Shown here: in pieces, positions 52,952-63,615 of the stretch
Layout of the letters: each line of letters opens with the position of its first letter
Numbering within the stretch: position 1 is the first letter of the stretch
From: Clostridia bacterium
Lineage (GTDB): Bacteria; Bacillota; Clostridia; Oscillospirales; CAG-272
Assembly (NCBI GenBank): GCA_017942005.1
Contig: JAGAVJ010000045.1
Coordinates: forward strand, 16,092 to 80,091
Reading direction: 5' to 3'
Length of the DNA: 64,000 bases
Notes under the pieces: model-generated
Databases searched by the model: none
The model's input: the letters and a program-made list of their open reading frames with translations, nothing else
Told to the model about the DNA's origin: nothing
Made by a program: the position numbers and the translations under genes

Positions 52952-54094
52952 TTAATTGCGGTTTCCAAAAATTTTATTGAAAAAGCTTTCTTTCTTTGTA
53001 TAATTATTCTTTCCGCAGGAATTGGAAAATTCACGAAGCAGATTCTTCTGCTTTTCCGTCAAGCTCTTTGGAACCTCGATAACCACAGTGAAATGCAGAT
53101 CACCTTTGTTCTTGGAATTGATCATCTGAATCCCTTTTCCGCGAATGGTAAACGTAGTGCCAGTTTGTGTTCCTTCCGGAATGGTATATTTGACATCCCC
53201 TTCCAATGTCGGAACGGTAATCTCAGCGCCTAAGGTTGCCTCCGGGAACGTAATCGGAATTTCACACATGATATCATAGCCGTCACGCTCAAAGATATGA
53301 TGCGGACGCACATTGACTGTTATGATCACGTCTCCTGCCGGACCGCCGTTTCTGCCTTCACTGCCCTGTTCACGCAGTGCAAGCATCATGCCGTCATCAC
53401 ACCCTGCCGGAATTGTGACCTCAATCTTTTTCTGCGCTTTGTGCACACCGGTACCTCTGCATGAAGCACAGGGGTTCTTGATAATTTTACCGGTTCCGCC
53501 GCAGACATCGCAGACACGGCTGGACTGAAAAACACCAAGCGCGGTTCTCTGCTGCACACGAATCTGACCGGTACCATTACAGTTGGAACACCGCTCGGGT
53601 GAAGTTCCCTTTTCCGCACCGGTTCCGCCGCAATCCGCGCACTTTTCCACACGGGAGAACGTGACGTCCTTTTTGCATCCAAATGCAGCTTCTTCAAAGG
53701 AAACGGTCACACGCAGATGGATATCCTCCCCGCGCATCGGTCCGTTCCGTCTCTGAGAAGAGCCCCCGCCCATGCCGCCGCCAAAGAAGCTGCCGAAAAT
53801 ATCGGAAATGTCAAAATCCATTCCCATGCCGCCAAAGCCGCCTGCGCCGCCCCCCATATTCGGGTCAACACCGGCAAATCCATACTGATCATACTTTGCT
53901 TTCTTATCAGCATCGGAAAGAATGGCATACGCTTCATTGACTTCTTTGAATTTTTGTTCTGCATCCTTGTCGCCGGGATTCATATCAGGATGATATTTTT
54001 TCGCCAGCTGCCTGTATGCACGTTTGATTTCATCGGCACTGGCGGACTTTTGCAGCCCCAGCACCTCATAATAATCACGTTTTGTTTCTGCCAT
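52952..54094 (-). CDS. dnaJ: Chaperone DnaJ
   Basis: A 380-residue type I J-protein. J-domain with HPD ([11 protein letters not shown]), a G/M-rich linker, four zinc-finger repeats ([32 protein letters not shown]) and the C-terminal substrate domain. The start 54094 is the homologous start [13 protein letters not shown]; the ATG at 54106 four codons upstream (tail ATGGTCATAAATATG) is in frame. Cooperates with DnaK/GrpE. Confidence 0.97.
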   Translation of the reverse strand: MAETKRDYYEVLGLQKSASADEIKRAYRQLAKKYHPDMNPGDKDAEQKFKEVNEAYAILSDADKKAKYDQYGFAGVDPNMGGGAGGFGGMGMDFDISDIFGSFFGGGMGGGSSQRRNGPMRGEDIHLRVTVSFEEAAFGCKKDVTFSRVEKCADCGGTGAEKGTSPERCSNCNGTGQIRVQQRTALGVFQSSRVCDVCGGTGKIIKNPCASCRGTGVHKAQKKIEVTIPAGCDDGMMLALREQGSEGRNGGPAGDVIITVNVRPHHIFERDGYDIMCEIPITFPEATLGAEITVPTLEGDVKYTIPEGTQTGTTFTIRGKGIQMINSKNKGDLHFTVVIEVPKSLTEKQKNLLREFSNSCGKNNYTKKESFFNKIFGNRN

Positions 54095-54218
54095 ATTTAT
54101 GACCATAGCTTTTACGAAAAGTAAATGCTATTTCCTTTCATTTATGGAAAGTTCTCGTTCTGTTGAAATCTGTTTTGTAAATTACAAAACAAGATTTGAA
54201 AATTCCATTTTCAAAATC
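54092..54218 (-). promoter_or_regulatory. Structured leader of dnaJ
   Basis: On the minus strand: hairpin GATTTTGAAAAT/ATTTTCAAATC (54193-54218); TTTTGT/ACAAAA (54173-54189); CTTTC/GAAAG just before GAAAGGAAA (54131-54139); hairpin AGCATTTAC/GTAAAAGCT (54107-54129); tail ATGGTCATAAATATG. Same order as the dacF leader with almost no hairpin sequence in common. TATAAT stretches (54220-54260) upstream suggest a promoter. Confidence 0.7.
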
Positions 54219-54313
54219 ATCTATTTTATTATATCACATGTATTATATTATATCAGAAAAGACGATATTGTTCTACCGTAAATTGTTAATTTTTATAATA
54301 CTTGCATCTTATC

Positions 54314-54355
54314 AAGAAAAAGCAGAGGGTGCGTTTTCGGTACACGCCCTCCGCC
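54314..54355 (-). terminator. Terminator of dnaK
   Basis: On the minus strand an imperfect GC-rich stem (GGCGGAGGGCGTG with CGCACCCTCTGC) followed by TTTTTCTT. It separates dnaK from dnaJ transcription. Confidence 0.75.
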
Positions 54356-54462
54356 GATTCTGCGGCTCATCGGGTTTGCCGCGTTATGATTCATACGCCT
54401 TTTTATGATATGCCAATATGAATTTTCTGTGCATGAAAATACACTGTCAAATCAGACGTAAA

Positions 54463-56298
<1,836 letters not shown>

Positions 56299-56369
56299 TT
56301 ATAAGTTTAAGCTATATATTTAAATTTTATATTGCTGATCATTTTATTTGTCTGCGAAAACAGAATACA

Positions 56370-56939
56370 TCAGTTTGCAACTTTTACCATTGCACAGCGA
56401 ATAATTTTATCGCCTTTTCTGTAACCGCGCTGGAAGACTTCCGTGATGACATTTTCTTCTTGCTCCGGATCTTCGTCATGCATAATGGCATTGTGGATAT
56501 TCGGATCAAAGGCATCTCCCTTGACGCCGAATGCTTCAATCCCCATCTTTTCCAGAACACCGCCAAACTGTGACAGAATCATATTGACACCGTCCGCAAG
56601 CTGCTTGACATCACCTTCATTTCCAAAGGAAGCGGCACGCTCCAAATTGTCAATAACCGGAATAATCTGCATTAAAGCATCCGCATAGGCGTCGGTATAC
56701 GCGGCTTCGCGTTCCTTTGCAGCACGGCGGCGGAAATTGTCATACTCGGCTGCCATACGCAGATATTTATCCTTTTCAGCTGCAAGCTGTGCCTTGGCTT
56801 CCTCAAGCTCTTTGGCTGCGGAGTCTGCTGCATCTTCCTGTGCAGTATTCCCTGTCTCGGCGGAATTCTGCTTGGCTTCCGTTGCTTCTTCCGCCGCTGC
56901 GCCTTCCGCTGCTGTTGTCTTCTTCTCGTCCTTCATCAT
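56370..56939 (-). CDS. grpE: Nucleotide exchange factor GrpE
   Basis: A 189-residue GrpE. An acidic Ala/Glu-rich disordered N-terminus (to about residue 50) precedes the coiled coil (KEREAAYTDAYADAL) and the beta-domain signature GVKGDAFDPNIHNAIMH...VFQRGYRKGDKIIR. ATG 56939 follows AAAGGAAAGGAAA. It releases ADP from DnaK. Confidence 0.96.
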   Translation of the reverse strand: MMKDEKKTTAAEGAAAEEATEAKQNSAETGNTAQEDAADSAAKELEEAKAQLAAEKDKYLRMAAEYDNFRRRAAKEREAAYTDAYADALMQIIPVIDNLERAASFGNEGDVKQLADGVNMILSQFGGVLEKMGIEAFGVKGDAFDPNIHNAIMHDEDPEQEENVITEVFQRGYRKGDKIIRCAMVKVAN

Positions 56940-57115
56940 AAAGTTTCCTTTCCTTTTCGCGGCGTTTGTTCCATCCCTCATTGACAGTTTTCATATGCTG
57001 TGTACAGAATGCTTCACTTTGTATTTTTGCTTGCCGCAGCGATATATCACCATAATGGTGTATTACCATTTGCTCTTATTATTATGACTATAACTTTTCA
57101 TTGCGGAGTTGTGAC

Positions 57116-58231
57116 CTAATGCTTTGTATCCGGGGGTATTTTTGTGTCGGCAGAAGCTTCTGTCCTGCTCTGCGGTGATGGAAGTACACTCTTATTATCA
57201 CCGTTGAGCGCAAAGGAAATCCGATCTGTCATGCAGTCAATCAAGGTCACAACCTTTGCATAATCCATTCGACACGGACCAATCACACCAATGGCACCGA
57301 TGATATGACCGTTTTCTGTCAGGTTCTTAAAAATCAATGTGGAATTTTCCATCTGACGCACGGTAGTCTCGCCGCCAATGATGACATTGACTCCGTCATT
57401 TTTCGCATGCGTCATCACATTCATGATTTCTTCCTTCTTTTCAAGAACATCGAACATTTCACGAATGCGGTCTACATCGGAAAATTCCGGATACTGCAGG
57501 ATTTTATTGACACCTTCAAATTGAATAGCACCCGCTTTTTGTGTACCGATGGCTTCATATACCGTTTTCACGACCGGTGTAATCAGGTGTGCATATTCCC
57601 CCATCTCCTGTTCCAATTCCATCATGCGCGGCAGATTAATCTGTTCCATCGCAATTCCGGCAATGTGATTGTTGAGCGCTGTCGTCAACGTTTTCAAGAC
57701 AGCCTCATCAATCTCGCTTTTCAAATGCACGGTCTTTGAATGTACAACCTCGTTGTCCAGCATCATGACAAGAATGAAGCTGTTCTTGTCAAGCCATACG
57801 GCATCGAACCGTTTCACCGTACCATACGTGGTGCTTGCTTTCATAACAAGTGATGTATAATTGGTCAAAACGGAAACCATCTTTCCGGCTTGCTCCAAAA
57901 GCTTATCAAGCGCCTCGTTTTTTTCGCGGATCAACTCGTTTAGTTCTTCCGTCTCTTGACTGGTGATGGGATATCGATTCATGAGAGAATCGACGTACAA
58001 ACGATAGCCTGCACGTGACGGAACTCTTCCTGCGGAGGTATGCGGCTGTTCCAGATACCCCATTTCCTCAAGCTCTGCCATCTCGTTTCGGATGGTGGCA
58101 CTCGACAGTGCAATCTGCTCATTTTGGGTCAGAAATTTGGAGCCGACCGGTTCTCCCAGCCGAATATGAACATCGATAATTGCTTTCAGGATTTTCTTTT
58201 TTCGCTCACTCAGTTCTGCGTGATGCTCCAT
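57116..58231 (-). CDS. hrcA: Heat-inducible repressor HrcA
   Basis: A 371-residue repressor that binds CIRCE. An N-terminal winged helix (LSERKKKILKAIIDVHIRLGEPVGSKFL) is followed by a GAF-like domain; family length is about 340, with a short Ser/Asp-rich tail here. AGGAGG lies upstream. It heads the heat-shock operon and probably represses it together with grpE and dnaK. Confidence 0.95.
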   Translation of the reverse strand: MEHHAELSERKKKILKAIIDVHIRLGEPVGSKFLTQNEQIALSSATIRNEMAELEEMGYLEQPHTSAGRVPSRAGYRLYVDSLMNRYPITSQETEELNELIREKNEALDKLLEQAGKMVSVLTNYTSLVMKASTTYGTVKRFDAVWLDKNSFILVMMLDNEVVHSKTVHLKSEIDEAVLKTLTTALNNHIAGIAMEQINLPRMMELEQEMGEYAHLITPVVKTVYEAIGTQKAGAIQFEGVNKILQYPEFSDVDRIREMFDVLEKKEEIMNVMTHAKNDGVNVIIGGETTVRQMENSTLIFKNLTENGHIIGAIGVIGPCRMDYAKVVTLIDCMTDRISFALNGDNKSVLPSPQSRTEASADTKIPPDTKH

Positions 58232-58271
58232 TTTGCTTCTGACCTCCTTTTGTTTTCGATTTGTGCCCAGA

Positions 58272-58298
58272 TTAGCACTCTTTGATGTCGACTGCTAA
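58272..58298. promoter_or_regulatory. CIRCE operator
   Basis: TTAGCACTC (58272-58280), 9-base spacer, GACTGCTAA (58290-58298). The right half differs from the consensus GAGTGCTAA at one base. It overlaps the transcription start of hrcA. Confidence 0.9.
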
Positions 58299-58310
58299 TC
58301 TTTGTATACT

Positions 58311-58339
58311 ATTATACTCATTTTATCATCGCAATTCAA
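58311..58339 (-). promoter_or_regulatory. Promoter of the hrcA operon
   Basis: TTGAAT (58334-58339), 17 bases, TATAAT (58311-58316) on the minus strand, just upstream of CIRCE. Confidence 0.8.
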
Positions 58340-58580
58340 GGATTTTCTTTTAACTATTTGTAAATTGTACGTGAACGAAAGCATTCTCTCAGATTGATGA
58401 AGCGGTGTTACATGTATATGTTACACATGCAGCATCGCAGTGTGCTAAATCTCTTCCATACCAGCAATGATCAAGTATTCCCTTATTATTATAAAATAAA
58501 TTCGGGTAGGATATACATACGTTATGGGAACGTGTTCCAATTTCCATCTGAGAATCTATACCATTATTCCTATCCCTGAA
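58340..58580. other. Gap with no gene recognised
   Basis: AT-rich, with a 61-codon ORF (58394-58579) without ribosome binding site or family resemblance. Nothing else was supported. Confidence 0.35.
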
Positions 58581-58725
58581 GTCTGAAAATAAGATTTACA
58601 AGAGAAACCATTTTAATGGTTTCTCTTACCGTGATTTTGTGGCTTAACCGCCTGCGGGCGCGTCACAATTCCACATTAGAAAGGAAAACCTTCGCACCGT
58701 TCAGCAAAGCTGAACATGCGGAGTT
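58581..58725 (+). repeat. Orphan leader element
   Basis: Near-identical to 1420-1516 in its first 95 bases, then GAAAGGAAAA and a nested hairpin CTTCGCA-GTTCAGC/GCTGAAC-TGCGGAG (58688-58724). The tail ATGGTCAT is missing and no gene starts here. Confidence 0.65.
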
Positions 58726-58748
58726 ATATTACAAAAATAGGAAAAGTG

Positions 58749-58777
58749 TTGACTTTCTTCCATTTATATTGTATAAT
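58749..58777 (+). promoter_or_regulatory. Promoter of the GH50-like gene
   Basis: TTGACT (58749-58754), 17 bases, TATAAT (58772-58777). It implies a 5' UTR of about 265 bases containing repeat family C. Confidence 0.75.
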
Positions 58778-58876
58778 AAGTGTAAATCAAACCACAGACG
58801 ATACCCCATCTTGCAAGATGAATAACGCTATTACATCAGCACTTTGCTTTTGATTTTGCCAAAACCGACTTCCATT

Positions 58877-58998
58877 TTCAATAAGGGGCAACGCCCCGTC
58901 ATTGGGGCGTTCCGGTGGTGGATTGTACCACCACCGGAAAAAGTAAGTGGCTCCCGCCGCCTATAGAGGCGGGGGTCATCTTACTTTTAGTTATATTT
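58877..58998. repeat. Repeat family C in the 5' UTR of the GH50-like gene
   Basis: GGGGCAACGCCCC (58885-58897), GTCATT, a perfect 12-base hairpin TTCCGGTGGTGG/CCACCACCGGAA (58910-58939), CTCCCGCCGCCTATAGAGG-GGGG (58951-58975) and ATCTTACTTTTAGTTATA. Confidence 0.7.
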
Positions 58999-59047
58999 TT
59001 AGTTAAAAACAACATTTTGCTGTACAGCAGCAGGAAAGGAACTATTT

Positions 59048-61030
59048 ATGACCAACCTATCCCTACAAAGCTTTACCGCATGGAATGCATCGCCGCTCGG
59101 CGATGACTGCTACCGGTTTCAAAGCGGCGGCGCCTCCTATTCCCTGGAGTTTGCACAAGGCACGTTCTGTGGTGCTGCCATCAAGCCGGAACAGTATCTT
59201 TCCATCGATGTTACCGTTTGCGGAGATCATTCTGCCGGCGTCTGCTTTGATTTCACAGAAAACGGAAGCACTTCGCCCGACATGACAATTAAGTTTGGCG
59301 TACTGCCGCATCTGAAAACCCGCATTGCAATTCCCTTCACCGTATTGTCCGGGGAAAAGCTGTTTCTTCCGCGTACACCGGGTAAGTTAAAAACGGTGGT
59401 ATGCGGCCATCCCGTACATCTTGACAGGTTGGTGCGTTTCGCTATCACAGTCGACCGCACGCCAAAGGACCTGACCCTGAAAATCGAAAACCTGCGGATT
59501 CTGGACAGTGAGCCGGATTATCCGTTGTCCGATGAAATTATGGTCGACGCACTCGGACAGAAAAAGGTCAGCACCTGGCAAGGGAAAACCGCGGATGCCG
59601 ATGCCATGATTGCAGCACTCAAGGAGGAAGCCGCAGACAAAACCATACATCCGCTTCCAAATCGCAGCATCTGGGGCGGTTATACCAAAAAGAAGCTGAA
59701 AGAAGGAACCGGTTACTTCTCGCTGTTCCATGATGAAAAAAGATGGTGGCTTTGTGACCCGGAAGGATATGCGTTCTTTTCAACCGGCTTTGACTGTGTT
59801 TGTGTCGGCGACAATTGTAATCTGACAGGAATTCAGAACCTCTGTGAAGAACTGCCGCCAAAAAACAGCATCGGCTGGTCCGAGGGACAATGGGCGGGGA
59901 AAAAGCTCGAAAACTTCAATTTTTTCTCATATAATTTGTATCGTGCATTTGGTGTGGAGTATTTCCGTATCTGGGCGGATATGATCTACAGACGGCTGAT
60001 CAGTTGGGGATGCAATACGGTTGCATGCTGGAGCGATTTGCATTTTGTTGAACTGGAAAAAATGCCGTACGTCATCATCGGCAGCGGTTATCCGCAGACC
60101 AAAACCGCTATTTTCCGCGATTTCCCTGATGTCTTTTCACCGGAATATAAGGAAGCTGCTGAAAACTGGGCACACTGCTTTGATAAAACCCGAGATGACC
60201 CCTATCTGCTTGGATATTTCATGTCAAACGAACCGGCATGGGCATTTGTCAATCATATCAACCTCGCAGCGATTGCCATGGCGAAAAAAGAAAAGACCTA
60301 CTGTAAAGAATATATCGTTCACTGTATGAAGGAAAAATATACCGATATCACTGCATTGAATCAAGCATGGAATGCTTCTTTTGCAGATTTTGACGCAATG
60401 TATACGCCATTTGAAGCAGCGGATTTCCATAGCGACGCCGCCATGCAGGATCTTTCCGTCTGCTCACGCGAAATGATCCGGCGTTATATCCGGATTCCGG
60501 CAGAAGCTGCACGTGCAGCCGACAGCAATCACCTGAATCTCGGTATCCGGTATGCGTGGCTTTCCTCTCCTGACCTCGCTGCGGGGTGCGAATATACAGA
60601 TGTGTTCTCCTTTAACTGCTATTCGATGGATCCCACAGACGCTATTGAGAACTTCTCTCGCCTGACTGGAAAACCGGTTATCATTGGCGAGTTCCACTTT
60701 GGCGCACTTGACCGCGGTATGGATGCGACCGGCTTGCGCGGTGTGGAAACACAGGAAGAACGCGGAATTGCATTCCGTTATTATATGCACAAAGCTGCTG
60801 CGCATCCCTTGTGTCTTGGCGCACATTATTTCATTCTATATGATCAGCCATATCTTGGCCGTTTTGACGGTGAAAATTACCAAATCGGCGCGCTTGATGT
60901 TTGTTCTCATCCGTATCAGGAATTCATCGATGGAATCAAACGCACCAACAGCGAGCTTTATGCTGTCGCAGACGGCACCATGCAGCCGACCACACAAACA
61001 GCAAAAGAAATTCCTTCTATTGCATTTTAA
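59048..61030 (+). CDS. GH50-like beta-agarase/galactosidase-family protein
   Basis: A 660-residue cytoplasmic hydrolase. An N-terminal beta-sandwich (to about 180) is followed by a TIM barrel whose WWLCDPEGYAFFSTGFDCV, YFMSNEPAWAF (acid/base Glu) and PVIIGEFHFGALDRGM (nucleophile Glu) blocks, and the ending LGRFDGENYQIGALDVC, resemble GH50 beta-agarases. Agar itself is an unlikely substrate for a cytoplasmic enzyme, so a related beta-galactoside seems likelier. GGAAAGGAA precedes the ATG. Confidence 0.82.
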   Translation: MTNLSLQSFTAWNASPLGDDCYRFQSGGASYSLEFAQGTFCGAAIKPEQYLSIDVTVCGDHSAGVCFDFTENGSTSPDMTIKFGVLPHLKTRIAIPFTVLSGEKLFLPRTPGKLKTVVCGHPVHLDRLVRFAITVDRTPKDLTLKIENLRILDSEPDYPLSDEIMVDALGQKKVSTWQGKTADADAMIAALKEEAADKTIHPLPNRSIWGGYTKKKLKEGTGYFSLFHDEKRWWLCDPEGYAFFSTGFDCVCVGDNCNLTGIQNLCEELPPKNSIGWSEGQWAGKKLENFNFFSYNLYRAFGVEYFRIWADMIYRRLISWGCNTVACWSDLHFVELEKMPYVIIGSGYPQTKTAIFRDFPDVFSPEYKEAAENWAHCFDKTRDDPYLLGYFMSNEPAWAFVNHINLAAIAMAKKEKTYCKEYIVHCMKEKYTDITALNQAWNASFADFDAMYTPFEAADFHSDAAMQDLSVCSREMIRRYIRIPAEAARAADSNHLNLGIRYAWLSSPDLAAGCEYTDVFSFNCYSMDPTDAIENFSRLTGKPVIIGEFHFGALDRGMDATGLRGVETQEERGIAFRYYMHKAAAHPLCLGAHYFILYDQPYLGRFDGENYQIGALDVCSHPYQEFIDGIKRTNSELYAVADGTMQPTTQTAKEIPSIAF

Positions 61031-61036
61031 CGAGAA

Positions 61037-61181
61037 TTCGATGAGGTCGCTCTTGGGGAATTTTTGAAAAAATTCCCCGCCGCTCGGGCATCCCTCAAAA
61101 ACTTTTCAACGGACATGAATGCATTTTATTGGGTTCCGTTTAAAGTTTTTTGAATGGGGTTTAGGAAAAACTTTTTTCAAT
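61037..61181. repeat. Repeat family A, degenerate copy
   Basis: Left-end remnant TTCGATGAGG, hairpin GGGGAATTTTT/AAAAATTCCCC, AAAAACTTTTC and AAAGTTTTTTGAATGGGGTTTAGG. The right end is replaced by a GGGCTGTTGC hairpin. Confidence 0.6.
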
Positions 61182-61224
61182 AAGGGGCTGTTGCAAATTG
61201 AAAATTTGCAACAGCCCCTTTTGT
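61182..61224 (+). terminator. Terminator after the GH50-like gene (GGGCTGTTGC type)
   Basis: GGGGCTGTTGCAAATT pairs with AATTTGCAACAGCCCC (61184-61218), then TTTTG. It can also act on the minus strand. Confidence 0.75.
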
Positions 61225-61293
61225 GCTTATGGTTTTATTCTAAATAACGTTTTGAAATACAGTCAGAAATTTCTGTTTGTAATTAAACGGTGT

Positions 61294-62829
61294 TTAGTAT
61301 TGTTCCAATGTGCGGATGAGTGCGGTTCTTGCTGCGCGGAAATGCTTCGGATAATAATCCACATCATCAAATTCACGGCAAACGGAACGGCAAATGGCAT
61401 CTGCCGTTTCTGGATTCTTTTCTGCAAGCTTACACAGCATCTCATACTCTTCTGCGCTTGCACGCTGTGCCTCCAGACGTACCGACATCCACGGTTCGCC
61501 ATCTCCTGGATACATAATATGGGTGTCCCCTGCCGGCAAATAACAAACAGAGTCCGCATTATGATGCTCCGGACAACTCTGCTTAAAAGGATCCTGACCG
61601 GGCTGATAAAAGTTCGCCGCCCAATGCAGATATCCGGTCAGATGATACCGATAGCTTGCCCAGAAATGATACCGCGTTGCCAGCAGCGGATAATCCATAA
61701 AACGGTTAATGGTACCGTTTCCGCGCGGGCCGCAGCAATCGTAATACCAAATTTCGTCACCATAGGTACGGAATGTTTCAATTTCAGTTCTGTGCTTTTG
61801 GTATTCTGCATTCAAGGGAATCCAGATATCAATCGCACCATGTACCGGTCCAAAGGACATCGCATCAAGAAGCCTCAACTCCGGTGCAAGCTTGCGTACC
61901 AGACCGCACAAAGCACGGTATTCCATTGCATTGGCGTCATTTGGCTCATCGGCGATTCCGAGGATCAATGCATCCAGCCATCCGCGGTCTTTTAAGAACC
62001 GGACCAAGGCGGGGAGCATTTGTGCCAGATAGCAATAGCATTCAAAGCTCATGGACTCCATTTCGTTGACAATAATTGCAGATGCGCTCCAGCTTCTGCG
62101 GAACCCAAGTCCGAAATTAAATTTTCGATATCCAAGCGACATCGCTTTTGAAATGAACGATTCCATTTCATCAAATGAAATCTCCCATTGGTTGCCGCCA
62201 AGCGCCTTTGCTGTCGGTCCAGGACAATACAGCATGTTTTGACGCATCCGGCGCAGTATCGACAGATATTTTGTATCCAGCTCGTCAAACGCTGCGGACG
62301 ATGCTTCCACATGGTGATATTCGCAAACCTTTGCACGGTTGTATCCGACAATCATTGTCAGGCTTTCATCGGGAACTGTCACTGCACTCGTTTCAACCGT
62401 AACGGGAATTGTGACGGTTCCGATGGTAATGGACGCATGACGAATTCCAACCGGAGCATCTTTTGTAATGTGCTCTGACAGATAAACCGCACACACACCG
62501 TTTTCCCCGACTTTGATATTGCCGTCACATGGCTTTAAGCAGTCATAAATATCATACGGTGCGATGCGCTCCGGCATATGAGGTGCGGCATTGTTTGCAT
62601 CCAAACCGTGGTTTCGCTCTACATGCACAGAAACCATTTCATACAGTTCCGGATTCCATCCATCTGTCTTGACAGACAGAGTTTCACCTGCTGCCGCATG
62701 GAAAACCAACACCTGTGCACAGGCATAGCTGTTTCGGACAGCAAGAATATGAATTTCCTGTGTTCCACTCTGATAATCCGTGATATCCGGATATAAAAAT
62801 TCCGCCGGATCAACGCAGACATAACGCAT
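61294..62829 (-). CDS. DUF4091 glycoside hydrolase-like protein (GH123-like)
   Basis: A 511-residue cytoplasmic protein. An N-terminal beta-sandwich (to about 165) precedes a TIM-barrel-like domain with GIADEPND (an acidic pair typical of GH123/DUF4091), EIWYYDCCGPRGN and GYLHWAANFYQPGQDPF. GH123 enzymes are beta-N-acetylgalactosaminidases; the substrate here is unproven. GGAGG precedes the ATG. Follows the uridine kinase-like gene by 152 bases. Confidence 0.85.
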   Translation of the reverse strand: MRYVCVDPAEFLYPDITDYQSGTQEIHILAVRNSYACAQVLVFHAAAGETLSVKTDGWNPELYEMVSVHVERNHGLDANNAAPHMPERIAPYDIYDCLKPCDGNIKVGENGVCAVYLSEHITKDAPVGIRHASITIGTVTIPVTVETSAVTVPDESLTMIVGYNRAKVCEYHHVEASSAAFDELDTKYLSILRRMRQNMLYCPGPTAKALGGNQWEISFDEMESFISKAMSLGYRKFNFGLGFRRSWSASAIIVNEMESMSFECYCYLAQMLPALVRFLKDRGWLDALILGIADEPNDANAMEYRALCGLVRKLAPELRLLDAMSFGPVHGAIDIWIPLNAEYQKHRTEIETFRTYGDEIWYYDCCGPRGNGTINRFMDYPLLATRYHFWASYRYHLTGYLHWAANFYQPGQDPFKQSCPEHHNADSVCYLPAGDTHIMYPGDGEPWMSVRLEAQRASAEEYEMLCKLAEKNPETADAICRSVCREFDDVDYYPKHFRAARTALIRTLEQY

Positions 62830-62981
62830 AGAATTACCTCCAATTCAATTATATACTAATTTTATAAAATGTTTTTAATATCATTCGCCATCTTTTTAAA
62901 AGAAACGACTCTTTTATTTAGATTCGGACATTCATGTAACTTCTAATAAAAAGTTTCAAAAAAGCAGGAGAAGTCTTGCCC

Positions 62982-63536
62982 CTATGAAAGTTGGCTACGC
63001 AGATAGGTTGTCAGAATATCCAGCTCTTTTCCTGCAAGTGTCCCATTGAATACCATGTCGGCACGCCAGCGTGTCGGTTCAACCAGCTCATCATGACGGT
63101 ACCGCACCGTATCAAGATAACGGTCGGTCACCTCTTCAAAGGTATCTCCATTTGCCATATGCCGCTTAATTCTACGTACCAGCCGTTCATCGCTTTTCAG
63201 ATCAACAAAAATCTTCAAGTCAAGATGTTCCAGAATTTCCGGCAGATACAGTGCAAATAACCCTTCAATGACAACCAGCTTCTGTTCCGGGTTTTGTACG
63301 GCAGCCAGAAAGTCTTCTTTTAGTTTTGCAAGATTCAGCGCATCCGGATGGTTCATTTCACAATACGTCTTGCCTGTAATCGGCGCAACCGTATAGGTCA
63401 GGGGACGGATGTAGTATGCATCCATATGAATCATCACAGGATGGAAATCATACATTGCTTCTGCAAGTTGATTTGCAAGGGTTGATTTTCCGGAACAGGT
63501 ACCGCCGCCAATTCCGATCACATAAGGTTTCTTCAT
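62982..63536 (-). CDS. Uridine kinase-like P-loop kinase
   Basis: A 184-residue kinase of the uridine kinase/phosphoribulokinase family. P-loop GGGTCSGKST (residues 9-18), substrate-binding HMDAYYIRP, and KRHMANGDTFEEVTDRYLDTVRYRHDELVEPT match. Uridine kinase is the usual annotation; the short length and the nearby glycosidases leave sugar or nucleoside substrates open. GAAAGGAAGAG precedes the ATG. Lies between the alpha/beta hydrolase and the DUF4091 gene. Confidence 0.88.
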   Translation of the reverse strand: MKKPYVIGIGGGTCSGKSTLANQLAEAMYDFHPVMIHMDAYYIRPLTYTVAPITGKTYCEMNHPDALNLAKLKEDFLAAVQNPEQKLVVIEGLFALYLPEILEHLDLKIFVDLKSDERLVRRIKRHMANGDTFEEVTDRYLDTVRYRHDELVEPTRWRADMVFNGTLAGKELDILTTYLRSQLS

Positions 63537-63615
63537 TTTTATCGTTTTCTCTTCCTTTCAATTCAATTATATACTGTATTTATAAACTTCTGATATAAAT
63601 AACTTGGGTGATATT

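Noticed and set aside
58394..58579. 61-codon ORF upstream of the orphan leader
   Set aside because: No ribosome binding site and a Tyr/Met-rich low-quality sequence.
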